DNA of 64,000 nucleotides from NCBI RefSeq assembly GCF_014195485.1, contig NZ_JACIBU010000001.1, forward strand, positions 3,906,001-3,970,000. The letters run 5' to 3'. Numbering within the stretch: the stretch's first letter is position 1; each line of letters begins with the position of its first letter. Of this stretch, positions 10,263 through 20,968 are shown piece by piece. The notes beneath the pieces were generated by a model, which saw only the letters and a program-made list of their open reading frames with translations, was not told where the DNA came from and searched no databases. The stretch comes from Modestobacter versicolor (GTDB lineage Bacteria; Actinomycetota; Actinomycetes; Mycobacteriales; Geodermatophilaceae). A program made the translations under genes and the position numbers.

Positions 10263-10678
10263 TGGCACAGGCAGCCAAGACCGAGAAGGGTGCCCGGGTG
10301 CACAAGCCCGTCGGCACCGACGTCAGCACTGCGCGCCGCACCTCGCGGCTGCGCCGTCACAACCGCCTGCGCAAGCGGGTGGGTGGCACGCCGGAGCGCC
10401 CGCGCCTGGTCGTCAAGCGCAGCTCCCGGCACATCCACGTCCAGGTCGTGGACGACACCGTCGGCCGCACCCTGGCCAGCGCGTCCACCATGGACGCCAG
10501 CCTGAAGGGCGCCGAGGGCGACAAGTCCGCCCTCGCGCGCCAGGTCGGTGCTCTGGTCGCCGAGCGCGCCAAGGCCGCCGGCATCGCTGCGGTCGTCTTC
10601 GACCGTGGCGGCAACCGGTACGCCGGGCGCATCGCGGCTCTGGCCGACGGCGCCCGCGAGGGCGGGCTGGACTTCTGA
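10262..10678 (+). CDS. rplR: 50S ribosomal protein L18
   Basis: L18 binds 5S rRNA. The 138-residue product has [37 protein letters not shown] and the C-terminal [28 protein letters not shown]. The ATG at 10262 overlaps the rplF stop by one base; a GTG at 10259 is also in frame. The stop overlaps a tiny ORF (10678-10713) that bridges to rpsE. Confidence 0.96.
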   Translation: MAQAAKTEKGARVHKPVGTDVSTARRTSRLRRHNRLRKRVGGTPERPRLVVKRSSRHIHVQVVDDTVGRTLASASTMDASLKGAEGDKSALARQVGALVAERAKAAGIAAVVFDRGGNRYAGRIAALADGAREGGLDF

Positions 10679-10713
10679 TGAGCACCATCACCGAGATCGA
10701 GAGGGACGTCTGA
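10678..10713 (+). CDS. 11-codon mini-ORF bridging rplR and rpsE
   Basis: ATG at 10678 opens an 11-residue frame ([11 protein letters not shown]) that ends with TGA at 10711-10713. Its ATG overlaps the rplR stop as TGATG and its stop overlaps the rpsE ATG as TGATG. It contains GAGAGGGA, which would also serve as the Shine-Dalgarno of rpsE. It looks like a relay for translational coupling. No protein function is implied, and it may be chance. Confidence 0.35.
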   Translation: MSTITEIERDV

Positions 10714-11354
10714 TGCCAGGACCACAGCGACGCGGCGGTGGCGCCGGCGGGACGGGTGGCCCCGGTGGCGCCGGCGGCGGCAACGACCGCCGCGACCGTC
10801 GTGACGGCGGCCGCGGCCCCGGCGGCGGTGCCGCCGAGAAGAGCCAGTTCATCGAGCGCGTGGTCGCGATCAACCGCGTCTCGAAGGTCGTCAAGGGCGG
10901 TCGGCGCTTCAGCTTCACCGCGCTGGTGATCGTCGGCGACGGCGACGGCACCGTGGGCGTCGGCTACGGCAAGGCCAAGGAGGTGCCCGCGGCGATCGCC
11001 AAGGGCGTCGAGGAGGCCAAAAAGCACTTCTACAAGGTGCCGCGCATCGCCAGCACCATCCCGCACCCCGTGCAGGGTGAGGCGGCGGCCGGTGTCGTGC
11101 TGCTGAAGCCGGCCAGCCCGGGTACCGGGGTCATCGCCGGTGGTCCGGTGCGCGCCGTCCTCGAGTGCGCCGGGATCCACGACGTGCTCTCCAAGAGCCT
11201 CGGGTCCTCGAACCCGATCAACATCGTCCACGCGACCATGCAGGCGCTGAAGGACCTCGTCCGCCCCGAGGAGATCGCGGCTCGCCGCGGTCTGCCCCTG
11301 GAGGACGTCGCCCCGGCCGCCATGCTGCGCGCGCGGGCCGGTCAGGGGGTCTGA
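10713..11354 (+). CDS. rpsE: 30S ribosomal protein S5
   Basis: S5 lies at the mRNA entry site and affects decoding fidelity. From the ATG at 10713 it has 213 residues. A Gly/Arg-rich N-terminal extension of ~40 residues precedes the S5 N domain ([34 protein letters not shown]). The C domain has [20 protein letters not shown] and [14 protein letters not shown]. The frame is open upstream in rplR, but the conserved core and GAGAGGGA support this start. Confidence 0.96.
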   Translation: MPGPQRRGGGAGGTGGPGGAGGGNDRRDRRDGGRGPGGGAAEKSQFIERVVAINRVSKVVKGGRRFSFTALVIVGDGDGTVGVGYGKAKEVPAAIAKGVEEAKKHFYKVPRIASTIPHPVQGEAAAGVVLLKPASPGTGVIAGGPVRAVLECAGIHDVLSKSLGSSNPINIVHATMQALKDLVRPEEIAARRGLPLEDVAPAAMLRARAGQGV

Positions 11355-11355
11355 G

Positions 11356-11538
11356 ATGGCTCAGCTGAAGGTCACCCAGATCAAGTCGACCATCGGCACC
11401 AAGCCGAACCAGCGCCAGACGCTGCGTTCGCTCGGGCTGAAGCGGATCAGCGACTCGGTCGTCAAGGAGGACCGTCCCGAGATCCGCGGGATGGTCGCGA
11501 CGGTGCCGCACCTGGTCACCGTCGAAGAGATCGTCTGA
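11356..11538 (+). CDS. rpmD: 50S ribosomal protein L30
   Basis: L30 is a small 23S rRNA-binding protein. The 60-residue product has [27 protein letters not shown] and ends [15 protein letters not shown], a near-textbook L30. It starts 1 bp after the rpsE stop. Confidence 0.97.
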   Translation: MAQLKVTQIKSTIGTKPNQRQTLRSLGLKRISDSVVKEDRPEIRGMVATVPHLVTVEEIV

Positions 11539-11551
11539 GCAGGGGAACACC

Positions 11552-11995
11552 ATGACTCTCAAGGTCCACCACCTGCGTCCGGCCCCCGGTGCCCACACCA
11601 AGAAGACCCGTGTCGGTCGTGGTGAGGGTTCCAAGGGCAAGACGGCTGGTCGCGGCACCAAGGGCTCCGGCGCCCGCGTGCAGGTCTCTGCCCGCTTCGA
11701 GGGTGGCCAGACCCCCCTGCACATGCGGCTGCCGAAGCTCTCGGGCTTCAAGAACAACAACAAGGTCGTCTTCCAGGTCGTCAACCTGGACCGGATCGCC
11801 TCCCTGTTCCCGCAGGGCGGCACGATCGACCCGGACACGCTGGCGAACGCCGGCGCGGTCCGGCGCGGTCAGCCGGTCAAGGTGCTCGGCACCGGCGAGC
11901 TCGGCGGGGTGAAGGTCGACGTGCAGGCGCACGCCTTCTCGAAGTCCGCCGAGGAGAAGATCGGCGCTGCCGGGGGCAGCACCACCCAGATCTGA
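11552..11995 (+). CDS. rplO: 50S ribosomal protein L15
   Basis: L15 is a late-assembly large-subunit protein with a long basic extension. The 147-residue product has [31 protein letters not shown] and [20 protein letters not shown]. It is followed by a nested hairpin, then secY after 218 bp, so spc ribosomal genes and secY may be partly uncoupled. Confidence 0.97.
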   Translation: MTLKVHHLRPAPGAHTKKTRVGRGEGSKGKTAGRGTKGSGARVQVSARFEGGQTPLHMRLPKLSGFKNNNKVVFQVVNLDRIASLFPQGGTIDPDTLANAGAVRRGQPVKVLGTGELGGVKVDVQAHAFSKSAEEKIGAAGGSTTQI

Positions 11996-12002
11996 GCGAG
12001 GA

Positions 12003-12074
12003 CCCCCCTGTAGGAGGTCCCTCCTCCCCGTCCCGAGCACGACCGGGACCGGGAGGGGGCCACCTGCAGGGGGG
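12003..12074 (+). terminator. Nested hairpin after rplO
   Basis: The outer arms 12003-12010 and 12067-12074 pair perfectly over 8 bp, with a few more pairs on the flanks. An inner stem of 12 positions (11 paired) runs from about 12025 to 12055. It begins 7 nt after the rplO stop. Architecture and flanking bases (GAGGACCCCC... to GGGGGGCC) resemble the repeats after map, glmS, groEL and guaA, but the inner core differs. Confidence 0.65.
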
Positions 12075-12213
12075 CCTTCTGCTGTCCGGCCGGTGATCGG
12101 CCGGAGGCACCACCGACCGCGCCCCGCCCCACCGCGCCGCCGCACCGGCGGACGGGGGGAGGGGGTCGCGGCCTGACGTTGATAGCCTCATACGACCGAC
12201 TCGGGGAGGGCAC

Positions 12214-13523
<1,310 letters not shown>

Positions 13524-13524
<1 letters not shown>

Positions 13525-14135
13525 TGCGCGTCGTCCTGCTGGGCCCTCCCGGAGCGGGCAAGGGGACCCAGGCGCAGATCATCGCCGGGCGCCTGGGCGT
13601 GCCGGCGATCTCGACCGGCGACATCTTCCGCGCGAACGTGAGCGGGCAGACCGAGCTCGGCCAGAAGGCCAAGACCTACATGGACGCCGGGGACCTCGTC
13701 CCCGACGCGATCACCGTGGCGATGGTCTCCGACCGGCTGGCCGAGCCCGACGCGAAGGCCGGCTTCCTGCTCGACGGGTTCCCGCGCACCATCGCCCAGG
13801 CCGAGCAGCTGCGTGACTCGCTGGCCGAGATGGGCAACGTGCTGGACCGGTGCCTCGAGCTGGTCGTCGACGAGGACGAGCTGGTCCGCCGGCTCTCCGG
13901 CCGCCGCATGCTCGTCGACGGCGAGTGGGTCCAGCGCGACGACGACAAGCCCGAGACCGTCCGGCACCGCCTGGAGGTCTACCGGGAACAGACCGCGCCG
14001 CTGTCGGGCTTCTACGAGCAGGCCGGCCTACTGAGCCGGATCAACGCGATCGGTGAGATCGACGAGGTCACCCATCGCGCCCTGGAGGCCCTCGGGGCCG
14101 ACGAGGCGCTGGCTGACGAACCGGCCGAGGACTGA
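13524..14135 (+). CDS. adk: Adenylate kinase
   Basis: Adk interconverts ATP + AMP and 2 ADP. The 203-residue product starts [18 protein letters not shown] (P-loop GPPGAGKGT near 7-15). It also has [11 protein letters not shown] and [12 protein letters not shown] for AMP binding. The LID ([26 protein letters not shown]) has no zinc-finger cysteines and is intermediate between the long and the minimal forms. The GTG start at 13524 overlaps the secY TAG. Confidence 0.97.
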
Positions 14136-14216
14136 GACCGCGAGGTCGCGGTGCACGGTGACCGCGGAGCCGCCCTGCTGGCCCGGCTGCCGCTGCTGGC
14201 GAAGTGGAGTGGACGC

Positions 14217-15020
14217 ATGATCCAGATCAAGACCGCGCACGAGATCGAGCTGATGCGGGCCTCCGGCCTGGTCACCGCCGGCGCGCTGGCAGCGGTCAAG
14301 GCCGCCGTCCGCCCGGGCGTGACCACCGGTGAGCTCGACGCGATCGCCGAGGCGCACATCCGCTCCCGGGGCGCGGTGCCCAACTTCCTCGGCTACCACG
14401 GCTTCACCGGCACGATCTGCGCGTCGATCAACGACGAGGTCGTGCACGGGATCCCCAGCCCGGACCGGGTGCTCGCCGAGGGCGACAACATCTCGATCGA
14501 CTGCGGCGCGGTCCTCGACGGCTGGCACAGCGACTCCGCGGTGACCGTGACGGTGGGGGAGGCCTCCGCCGCCGACGCCGCGCTGCTCGAGGTGACCGAA
14601 CGCTCGATGTGGGCGGGGCTGGCCCGGGCCGTCGCCGGTGGCCGGCTGACCGACATCAGCCACGCGGTCGAGGAGTCGATCACCGCCCACGAGCACCCGT
14701 ACGGGATCGTCGACCACTACGGCGGCCACGGCATCGGCACCGAGATGCACCAGGACCCGCACGTGCTCAACTACGGCCGCGCCGGCCGCGGGCCCAAGCT
14801 GGTGCCCGGCCTGGTGCTGGCGATCGAGCCGATGGTGACCGTGGGCGACCCGGCCACCGCCGAGCTCGACGACGGCTGGACCGTGGTCACCAAGGACGGC
14901 TCCCGCGCGGCGCACTTCGAGCACACCGTGGCGATCACGCCCGAGGGTCCGTGGGTGCTCACCGCGGAGGACGGCGGCGTGGCCGGCCTCGCACCGTTCG
15001 GGGTCACTCCCCGCGTCTGA
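14217..15020 (+). CDS. map: Methionine aminopeptidase, type I
   Basis: Map removes the initiator Met from nascent proteins using a dinuclear metal site. The 267-residue product shows the pita-bread motifs: GYHGFTGTICASINDEVVHGIP, then DNISIDCGAVLDGWHSDSAVTV (two metal Asp), GHGIGTEMHQDPHVLNYG (metal His) and IEPMV plus FEHTVAIT (metal Glu). The ATG at 14217 follows GGAG at 7 nt. A GTG at 14151 would add 22 residues but is less likely. A hairpin repeat begins right after the stop. Confidence 0.96.
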   Translation: MIQIKTAHEIELMRASGLVTAGALAAVKAAVRPGVTTGELDAIAEAHIRSRGAVPNFLGYHGFTGTICASINDEVVHGIPSPDRVLAEGDNISIDCGAVLDGWHSDSAVTVTVGEASAADAALLEVTERSMWAGLARAVAGGRLTDISHAVEESITAHEHPYGIVDHYGGHGIGTEMHQDPHVLNYGRAGRGPKLVPGLVLAIEPMVTVGDPATAELDDGWTVVTKDGSRAAHFEHTVAITPEGPWVLTAEDGGVAGLAPFGVTPRV

Positions 15021-15083
15021 GGAAGACCCTCCTGCCCCCCGTCGCTCGCAGGCTCGCAACGGGCCCCTGCAGGAGGGTCCTCC
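15021..15083 (+). terminator. Hairpin repeat after map (family copy)
   Basis: The left arm 15021-15035 pairs with the right arm 15069-15083 over 15 positions (14 paired). An inner arm CCCGT/ACGGG encloses a loop containing GCTCGCAGGCTCGC. It starts directly after the map stop. It belongs to a dispersed family with copies after glmS, groEL and guaA. The likely role is end of the spc operon. Confidence 0.75.
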
Positions 15084-15100
15084 ATCACCCAGCCCCCGGG

Positions 15101-15130
15101 TTGGAGAGCGGGTGCTCCTGGGAGTACAGT
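15101..15130 (+). promoter_or_regulatory. Sigma-70-type promoter for infA and the alpha operon
   Basis: TTGGAG (15101-15106) and TACAGT (15125-15130) are separated by 18 nt, just downstream of the map terminator. Transcription would start near 15137 and leave a ~165-nt 5' untranslated leader before infA. This is the clearest -35/-10 pair in the left half of the window. The 15131-15304 leader shows no ORF or strong hairpin that I can support. Confidence 0.6.
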
Positions 15131-15304
15131 GGCCGTTGGCGTTCGCGCCGTCCGTCGTCCTGCTGTGGCCGCAGGGACCGGACGCCCTCTGCGAGATCGC
15201 CCGCACCACCGCATCCAGCACGTCAGTGCTGAACCCAGATCCACCGCCCTGCCGGTTCCGGCATGGGCGCATGCAGGTCGATCGAACGAGGAGGCCGTGT
15301 AGGC

Positions 15305-15526
15305 GTGGCGAAGAAGGACGGGGCCATCGAGGTCGAGGGTCGTGTCGTCGAACCACTGCCCAACGCGATGTTCCGGGTCGAACTGCAGAACGGGCACCGG
15401 GTGCTCGCCCACATCAGCGGCAAGATGCGGCAGCACTACATCCGCATCCTGCCCGAGGACCGCGTGGTCGTGGAGCTCTCGCCCTACGACCTGACGCGCG
15501 GTCGCATCGTCTACCGCTACAAGTAA
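15305..15526 (+). CDS. infA: Translation initiation factor IF-1
   Basis: IF-1 blocks the A site during initiation. From the GTG at 15305 the product is 73 residues, starting [21 protein letters not shown] and ending RGRIVYRYK, essentially the actinobacterial consensus. GAGGAGG lies ~10 nt upstream. The frame is open back to 15263 but homology fixes the start. Confidence 0.98.
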   Translation: MAKKDGAIEVEGRVVEPLPNAMFRVELQNGHRVLAHISGKMRQHYIRILPEDRVVVELSPYDLTRGRIVYRYK

Positions 15527-15557
15527 CCCACCGCCGGTGGGGCCCCTGACCGGGGCC
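15527..15557 (+). terminator. Two short hairpins between infA and rpmJ
   Basis: CCCACC/GGTGGG (15527-15532 with 15536-15541) and GGCCCC/GGGGCC (15541-15546 with 15552-15557) abut each other directly after the infA stop. They could adjust read-through into the ribosomal genes. Weak evidence. Confidence 0.35.
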
Positions 15558-15596
15558 GGGGCCGGCGCACGATCTACAGGAATGAGGGCGGCACCG

Positions 15597-15710
15597 GTGA
15601 AGGTCCAGCCGTCGGTGAAGAAGATCTGCGACAAGTGCAAGGTGATCCGCCGGCACGGCCGGGTCATGGTCATCTGCGAGAACGCCCGGCACAAGCAGCG
15701 CCAGGGCTGA
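15597..15710 (+). CDS. rpmJ: 50S ribosomal protein L36, zinc form
   Basis: L36 is the smallest 50S protein. The GTG at 15597 opens 37 residues beginning [19 protein letters not shown]. Cys11, Cys14, Cys27 and His32 form the C-x2-C-x12-C-x4-H zinc ribbon. Length and motif are exact for the family. It lies between infA and rpsM, the normal order. Confidence 0.97.
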   Translation: MKVQPSVKKICDKCKVIRRHGRVMVICENARHKQRQG

Positions 15711-15724
15711 GGGAGTACCTGAAC

Positions 15725-16099
15725 ATGGCACGTCTGGCTGGCGTCGACCTCCCCCGCGAGAAGCGGATGGAGATCGCACTCACCTACATCTACGGGATCG
15801 GGCCGACCTCGGCGAAGGCGACCCTGGCCGCGACGGGCGTCAGCCCGGACCTGCGCGCCAAGGACCTCTCCGACGAGGACCTCCTCAAGCTGCGCGACTA
15901 CATCGACGAGCACTTCCGCGTCGAGGGCGACCTGCGCCGCGAGGTGGCCGCCGACATCCGCCGCAAGGTGGAGATCGGTTGCTACCAGGGGCTGCGGCAC
16001 CGTCGCGGGCTCCCCGTGCACGGGCAGCGCACGAAGACGAACGCGCGCTCGAGCAAGGGCCCGCGCAAGACCATCGCGGGCAAGAAGAAGGCCCGCTGA
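15725..16099 (+). CDS. rpsM: 30S ribosomal protein S13
   Basis: S13 sits at the top of the 30S head and contacts P-site tRNA through its basic tail. The ATG at 15725 gives 124 residues: [26 protein letters not shown], then [28 protein letters not shown] and a KKKAR end. It follows rpmJ by 14 bp, with GGGAG upstream. Confidence 0.98.
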   Translation: MARLAGVDLPREKRMEIALTYIYGIGPTSAKATLAATGVSPDLRAKDLSDEDLLKLRDYIDEHFRVEGDLRREVAADIRRKVEIGCYQGLRHRRGLPVHGQRTKTNARSSKGPRKTIAGKKKAR

Positions 16100-16111
16100 C
16101 CCAGGCATGAC

Positions 16112-16155
16112 GGCGCACCGCCGCAGGTCCGAGAGGGCCGGACCGGCGGTGCGCC
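16112..16155 (+). terminator. Hairpin between rpsM and rpsK
   Basis: A 12-bp perfect stem (16112-16123 with 16144-16155) encloses a further GGTCC/GGACC arm, 12 nt after rpsM in a 140-bp gap. Some transcripts may stop or be processed here. The rest of the gap (16156-16239) shows only GGAGAGAG before rpsK. Confidence 0.5.
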
Positions 16156-16239
16156 TGCGCACGACCGCCCCCGCGCGCTGAACGCCGCGGCGGCACCCGC
16201 ACCACCCAGGCCACGAACACAGACTCAGACCGGAGAGAG

Positions 16240-16647
16240 ATGCCTCCCAGGGCTCGCGCGGCAGCTGGCACCAAGAAGGTGCGCCGCAAGGAGAAGAAGA
16301 ACGTCGCTCACGGCGCGGCGCACATCAAGAGCACCTTCAACAACACGATCGTGTCGATCACCGACCCCACGGGCAACGTGATCAGCTGGGCCTCGGCCGG
16401 CCACGTCGGGTTCAAGGGCTCGCGCAAGTCCACGCCGTTCGCGGCGCAGATGGCTGCCGAGAACGCCGCGCGCAAGGCCCAGGAGCACGGCATGCGCAAG
16501 GTCGACGTCTTCGTGAAGGGCCCTGGCTCCGGTCGCGAGACCGCGATCCGGTCCCTGCAGGCCACCGGCCTCGAGGTCGGGCAGATCCAGGACGTGACGC
16601 CGCAGCCGCACAACGGCTGCCGGCCCAAGAAGCGCCGCCGGGTCTGA
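16240..16647 (+). CDS. rpsK: 30S ribosomal protein S11
   Basis: S11 lies on the 30S platform near the E-site mRNA. The 135-residue product has a basic N-terminus ([31 protein letters not shown]), [18 protein letters not shown] and the invariant end [17 protein letters not shown]. Confidence 0.98.
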   Translation: MPPRARAAAGTKKVRRKEKKNVAHGAAHIKSTFNNTIVSITDPTGNVISWASAGHVGFKGSRKSTPFAAQMAAENAARKAQEHGMRKVDVFVKGPGSGRETAIRSLQATGLEVGQIQDVTPQPHNGCRPKKRRRV

Positions 16648-16682
16648 CCGGTCACTGACGAGACGAAACAGGAGTATTTGAC

Positions 16683-17309
16683 GTGGCCCGTTACACCGGA
16701 GCCGATTGCCGCCTCTGCCGGCGCGAGAAGATGAAGCTGTTCCTCAAGGGCAGCAAGTGCGAGTCCCCGAAGTGCCCGATCGAGATCCGGCCCTACCCGC
16801 CGGGCGAGCACGGCCGTGGCCGCACCAAGGACAGCGAGTACCTGCTCCAGCTGCGCGAGAAGCAGAAGGCCCGCCGCATCTACGGCGTGCTGGAGAAGCA
16901 GTTCCGCGGCTACTACGAAGAGGCCAACAAGAAGCAGGGCAAGACCGGTGAGGTCCTCCTGCAGATCCTCGAGTCGCGCCTGGACAACGTCGTCTACCGG
17001 GCCGGCTTCGCCGAGTCCCGCGACATGTCGCGCCAGCTCGTCCGCCACGGCCACATCAAGGTCAACGGCCGCAAGGTGGACATCCCCTCGTACCGGGTGA
17101 CCGCGAACGACATCGTCGAGGTGGCTGCGAAGTCCGCCGAGATGGTCCCGTTCCAGGTCGCCCAGGCCAAGGCCGGCTCCCGTCCGGTGCCGCCGTGGCT
17201 CGAGGTCATCAGCACCCAGCTGCGCGTGCTGGTGCACAACATCCCGGCCCGCCAGGTGATCGACACCCCGGTCCAGGAGCAGCTGATCGTGGAGCTCTAC
17301 TCCAAGTAA
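16683..17309 (+). CDS. rpsD: 30S ribosomal protein S4, zinc form
   Basis: S4 initiates 30S assembly and supports decoding fidelity. The 208-residue product has Cys9, Cys12, Cys26 and Cys31 (a zinc site: CRLC ... CESPKC), then RPYPPGEHGRGR. The S4 RNA-binding domain follows near residues 95-155 (SRLDNVVYRAGFAESRDMSRQLVRHGHIKVNGRKVDIPSY). The GTG start at 16683 follows CAGGAG at a normal distance. Confidence 0.98.
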   Translation: MARYTGADCRLCRREKMKLFLKGSKCESPKCPIEIRPYPPGEHGRGRTKDSEYLLQLREKQKARRIYGVLEKQFRGYYEEANKKQGKTGEVLLQILESRLDNVVYRAGFAESRDMSRQLVRHGHIKVNGRKVDIPSYRVTANDIVEVAAKSAEMVPFQVAQAKAGSRPVPPWLEVISTQLRVLVHNIPARQVIDTPVQEQLIVELYSK

Positions 17310-17337
17310 GGAGTCCAGCTCCGAGCACGCAGCACGA

Positions 17338-17371
17338 CGGCGGGGCGGGTGGACCGATGTCCGCCCCGCCG
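17338..17371 (+). terminator. Hairpin between rpsD and rpoA
   Basis: An 11-bp stem (17338-17348 with 17361-17371) with a 12-nt loop sits 28 nt after rpsD in the 120-bp gap to rpoA. It could separate ribosomal-protein and polymerase output. Position-based inference only. Confidence 0.45.
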
Positions 17372-17429
17372 GCACCACCCCCTCACGGCGTCATATGGCG
17401 GGTGCCGGAGGACACGAAGGAGAACCACC

Positions 17430-18497
17430 ATGCTCATCGCACAGCGTCCGACCCTCACCGAGGAGACCATCGACGCCCAGCGCTCGCGGTTCGTCATCGA
17501 GCCGCTGGAGCCGGGCTTCGGCTACACCCTCGGCAACTCCCTGCGTCGCACCCTGCTGTCCTCGATCCCCGGCGCTGCTGTCACCAGCATCCGCATCGAG
17601 GGCACCCTGCACGAGTTCACCACCGTGCCGGGCGTCAAGGAGGACGTCACCGAGATCATCCTGAACCTCAAGGGCCTCGTGGTCAGCTCGGACTCCGACG
17701 AGCCGGTGACCATGTACCTGCGCAAGCAGGGCCCGGGTGAGGTCACCGCCGCCGACATCGCGCCCCCGGCCGGTGTCGAGGTGCACAACCCCGAGCTGCA
17801 CATCGCCACGCTGAACGCGAAGGGCCGGCTCGAGATCGAGCTGGTCGTCGAGCGCGGCCGCGGCTACGTGCCGGCCACCCAGAACAAGCAGCCCGGCCAG
17901 GAGATCGGTCGCATCCCCGTCGACTCGATCTACTCCCCGGTGCTCAAGGTGACCTACGCCGTCGAGGCCACCCGCGTCGAGCAGCGCACCGACTTCGACC
18001 GCCTCGTGGTCGACGTCGAGACCAAGCCGTCGATGGAGCCCCGCGACGCCATCGCCAGCGCCGGCTCGACCCTGGTCGAGCTGTTCGGCCTGCTGCGCGA
18101 GCTGAACGTCGACGCCGAGGGCATCGAGGTCGGGCCCAGCCCGGCCGAGGCCGCCGACATCGCGAACTTCTCGATGCCGATCGAGGACATGGACCTCACC
18201 GTCCGGTCCTACAACTGCCTCAAGCGCGAGGGCGTGCACACCGTCGGGGAGCTCGTCACCCGCTCGGAGGCCGACCTGCTCGACATCCGCAACTTCGGTG
18301 CGAAGTCGATCGACGAGGTCAAGCTCAAGCTCGCCGCGATGGGCCTGGCCCTCAAGGACAGCCCGCCCGGGTTCATCCCCACCTCGGTGGAGAGCTACGA
18401 CGAGGGCTACGAGACCGACGCCTACCAGGGCGACGCGACCTACGGCGACCCGGCTCAGTACGACGAGACGGCGTTCCAGGAGACCGAGCAGCTCTGA
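17430..18497 (+). CDS. rpoA: RNA polymerase subunit alpha
   Basis: Alpha nucleates polymerase assembly and binds UP elements and activators. From the ATG at 17430 the product is 355 residues. The N-terminal domain has [28 protein letters not shown], and [16 protein letters not shown]. The C-terminal domain has [41 protein letters not shown]. An acidic Tyr/Asp/Glu tail follows. The start is preceded by GAAGGAGA. Confidence 0.98.
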   Translation: MLIAQRPTLTEETIDAQRSRFVIEPLEPGFGYTLGNSLRRTLLSSIPGAAVTSIRIEGTLHEFTTVPGVKEDVTEIILNLKGLVVSSDSDEPVTMYLRKQGPGEVTAADIAPPAGVEVHNPELHIATLNAKGRLEIELVVERGRGYVPATQNKQPGQEIGRIPVDSIYSPVLKVTYAVEATRVEQRTDFDRLVVDVETKPSMEPRDAIASAGSTLVELFGLLRELNVDAEGIEVGPSPAEAADIANFSMPIEDMDLTVRSYNCLKREGVHTVGELVTRSEADLLDIRNFGAKSIDEVKLKLAAMGLALKDSPPGFIPTSVESYDEGYETDAYQGDATYGDPAQYDETAFQETEQL

Positions 18498-18504
18498 ACC
18501 ACCT

Positions 18505-18537
18505 CGGCCGGACGGCGGTGCACCCGCCGTCCGGCCG
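18505..18537 (+). terminator. Hairpin after rpoA
   Basis: A 14-bp perfect stem (18505-18518 with 18524-18537) with a TGCAC loop starts 7 nt after the rpoA stop. It lies between rpoA and rplQ and may act as an attenuator, since rplQ has no other obvious promoter. Confidence 0.65.
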
Positions 18538-18640
18538 TACCACCGGGCGCGCCACACTGGCCCGGACGCAGCACGACGCAGCACCGCGATGGACGACGCA
18601 GCCGGCAACCGCCCGCCCGGCCGCCTGAGGAAGGACCGAC

Positions 18641-19423
18641 ATGCCCACCCCCACCAAGGGCCCCCGTCTCGGCGGGTCCCCCGCGCACGAGCGGCTGATG
18701 CTGGCCAACCTGGCCACCTCGCTGTTCGAGCACGGGCGGATCACCACCACCGAGACCAAGGCCAAGCGGCTGCGCCCGTACGCCGAGAAGCTGGTGACCT
18801 TCGCCAAGCGCGGTGACCTGCACGCCCGCCGGCAGGTGATGACGGTGATCCGCGACAAGGACGTCGTCCACCACCTGTTCGCCGAGATCGGTCCCCGCTA
18901 CGAGAACCGCCCCGGCGGCTACACGCGGATCACCAAGGTCGGTCCCCGCAAGGGCGACAACGCCCCGATGGCCGTCATCGAGCTCGTCGAGGCCACCACG
19001 GTCGCGCAGCAGGCCGTCGGCGAGGCCGAGCGCGCTCGCGGCACCCGCTTCGCCGCCGGTGCCGGCGCCTCCGCCGCCGCCGGTGAGGTCACCGCCGACA
19101 CGGCCGAGCCCGGCCTGGTCGACGAGGACGTCACCACCGGCCCGGGCGGGGACACCAGCCCGGCCGTGGTCGCCGACGCCGAGGGCCTCGAGGAGGCCGA
19201 GGAGGTCGTCACCGACGTCTTCAACCCCGACGGTGAGCGCCAGGACGACGGCGACGTCACCCCGGAGCCGACCGCGGAGAACCTCGCCGTCGTCGACGAC
19301 CCGACCCTCTCGCCCGACGTGGCCGCCGCTGCTGCCGCCGAGGTCGAGGCCGCCGAGCTGAGCGACGCCGCGACCGCGGGCGTCCACGCCCCCGGCGGCG
19401 AGCCCGAGGTCGACCCCAAGTGA
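18641..19423 (+). CDS. rplQ: 50S ribosomal protein L17, with long acidic C-terminal extension
   Basis: L17 lies at the tunnel exit region. The first ~120 residues are the family core ([45 protein letters not shown] and [12 protein letters not shown]). About 140 more residues follow, a low-complexity Ala/Glu/Asp/Val-rich stretch, giving 260 in total against roughly 120-200 in most bacteria. The start ATG follows GAGGAAGG. Confidence 0.96.
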   Translation: MPTPTKGPRLGGSPAHERLMLANLATSLFEHGRITTTETKAKRLRPYAEKLVTFAKRGDLHARRQVMTVIRDKDVVHHLFAEIGPRYENRPGGYTRITKVGPRKGDNAPMAVIELVEATTVAQQAVGEAERARGTRFAAGAGASAAAGEVTADTAEPGLVDEDVTTGPGGDTSPAVVADAEGLEEAEEVVTDVFNPDGERQDDGDVTPEPTAENLAVVDDPTLSPDVAAAAAAEVEAAELSDAATAGVHAPGGEPEVDPK

Positions 19424-19451
19424 CCTCGACCGTCTCCTGACGGTCCGCTCC

Positions 19452-20297
19452 GTGGAGCACCTGCACGTCGACGAGCCCGCCACCGGCACCGGTGGCGGGC
19501 TCGTCCGCGTCCGGCTGGGGATCGCCTACGACGGGACGGCGCTGCACGGCTGGGCCCGCCAGCCCGGCCAGCGCACGGTCCAGGGCGAGCTCGAGCTCGG
19601 CCTCGCGACCGTGCTGCGGCACGACGTCGACCTGACCGTCGCCGGCCGGACCGACGCCGGGGTGCACGCCACCGGCCAGGTCGCGCACACCGACCTGCCG
19701 GCCGCGCTGTTCGCCGTGCACGAGGGGCGGCTGCTCCGCCGGCTGCGCGGGGTGCTGCCGCCCGACGTCGCGGTCACCGGCGCCCGGGTGGTCAGCGACG
19801 CCTTCGACGCCCGCTTCGGCGCGCTGGCCCGGCACTACGTCTACCGGCTCACCGACGCCGACTCCGGCCCGCCCCCGCTGCGCCGGGCCGACACCGCCGC
19901 CTGGGGACGGCGGCTGGAGGTGCCCGCGATGCGGGTGGCCGCGGCCCTGCTGCTCGGCCAGCAGGACTTCGCCGCCTACTGCCGCCGCCGCGAGGGTGCC
20001 ACCACGATCCGCACGCTGCTCGACCTCGACGTGTCCCGCGACGGCGACGTGATCGAGATCCGGGCGTCAGCGGACGCGTTCTGCCACTCGATGGTGCGCA
20101 GCCTGGTCGGCGCGCTCATCGCGGTGGGGGAGGGCCGCCGCCCGGCGGGCTGGCCGGCGTCGCTGCTGACCATGACCACCCGGGCGAACGACGTCCCGGT
20201 CGCCCCGGCCGGCGGGCTGACCCTGGTGCGGGTCGACTACCCGCCCGACGACCAGCTGGCGGCACGGGCGCTGGTGACCCGGGCCAAGCGCGCTTAG
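19452..20297 (+). CDS. truA: tRNA pseudouridine(38-40) synthase
   Basis: TruA makes pseudouridine at positions 38-40 of the tRNA anticodon arm. The 281-residue product has the catalytic-Asp motif GRTDAGVHATGQVAH, plus YDGTALHGWARQPGQRTVQGEL near the N-terminus and FCHSMVRSLVGALIAVGEGRR near the end. The GTG at 19452 is the best start available and lacks a strong Shine-Dalgarno. The last 4 bp overlap the convergent gene at 20294. Confidence 0.94.
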   Translation: MEHLHVDEPATGTGGGLVRVRLGIAYDGTALHGWARQPGQRTVQGELELGLATVLRHDVDLTVAGRTDAGVHATGQVAHTDLPAALFAVHEGRLLRRLRGVLPPDVAVTGARVVSDAFDARFGALARHYVYRLTDADSGPPPLRRADTAAWGRRLEVPAMRVAAALLLGQQDFAAYCRRREGATTIRTLLDLDVSRDGDVIEIRASADAFCHSMVRSLVGALIAVGEGRRPAGWPASLLTMTTRANDVPVAPAGGLTLVRVDYPPDDQLAARALVTRAKRA

Positions 20298-20959
20298 GGG
20301 AGCGCGGCGACGGCCTCGGCCACGGGGGTGTCGCCGGACAGCAGCTCGGCGACCAGGCCGTCCTTGGGGTCGTCCAGCAGTGCCAGCAGCACCGCCGCGA
20401 CGTCGTCCCGCGGCACCTGGCCGGAGTCGGTGGTGTGCTCCAGCCGCACCCGGCCGGTGCCCGGGTCGTCGGTGAGGCCCCCCGGCCGCACCACCATCGA
20501 CGCCAGCCCCTCGCGGGAGAGGACGTGCTCCTCGGCGGCCAGCTTGGCCCGCAGGTAGGCGACGAAGACCTCGTCCATCCCGTCGGGGGTGGCGCCGTCG
20601 GCGACCTGCTCGACGCCGATCGAGGAGACCAGCAGGTAGGGGCGGACGCCGGCCGTCGCGGCCGCGTCGGCGAGCAGCACGGCGGCGCCGCGGTCCACGG
20701 TGTCCTTGCGGGCGATCCCGCTGCTCGGCCCGCCGCCGGCGGCGAACACGACCGCGTCGGCGCCGGAGACGACCGCGGCGACGTCGTCCACCGAGGCCTG
20801 CTCGAGGTCCAGCACGACCGGCTCGACGCCGTCGGACTGCAGGTCGGCCTGCTGGTCGGGGTTGCGGATGATGCCCAGGACGGTGTCCCCCCGGCCGCTG
20901 AGCAGCCGGCCGAGGCGGCGGGCGATCTGACCGTGGGCACCTGCGATGACGACGCGCAT
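20294..20959 (-). CDS. NAD(P)-binding Rossmann-fold protein (atypical SDR)
   Basis: The 221-residue product opens MRVVIAGAHGQIARRLGRLL, a G-x-x-G-x-x-x-R dinucleotide-binding turn. It has ADAVVFAAGGG and YLLVSSIGVE (a degenerate Ser region) and looks like the NAD(P)H-binding group related to YwnB/YhfK. No catalytic Tyr-x-x-x-Lys is visible, so substrate and reaction are unknown. It lies 9 bp after mobA on the same strand, probably an operon. It opens the accessory block between truA and rplM. Confidence 0.8.
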   Translation of the reverse strand: MRVVIAGAHGQIARRLGRLLSGRGDTVLGIIRNPDQQADLQSDGVEPVVLDLEQASVDDVAAVVSGADAVVFAAGGGPSSGIARKDTVDRGAAVLLADAAATAGVRPYLLVSSIGVEQVADGATPDGMDEVFVAYLRAKLAAEEHVLSREGLASMVVRPGGLTDDPGTGRVRLEHTTDSGQVPRDDVAAVLLALLDDPKDGLVAELLSGDTPVAEAVAALP

Positions 20960-20968
20960 GTTCCTCGC

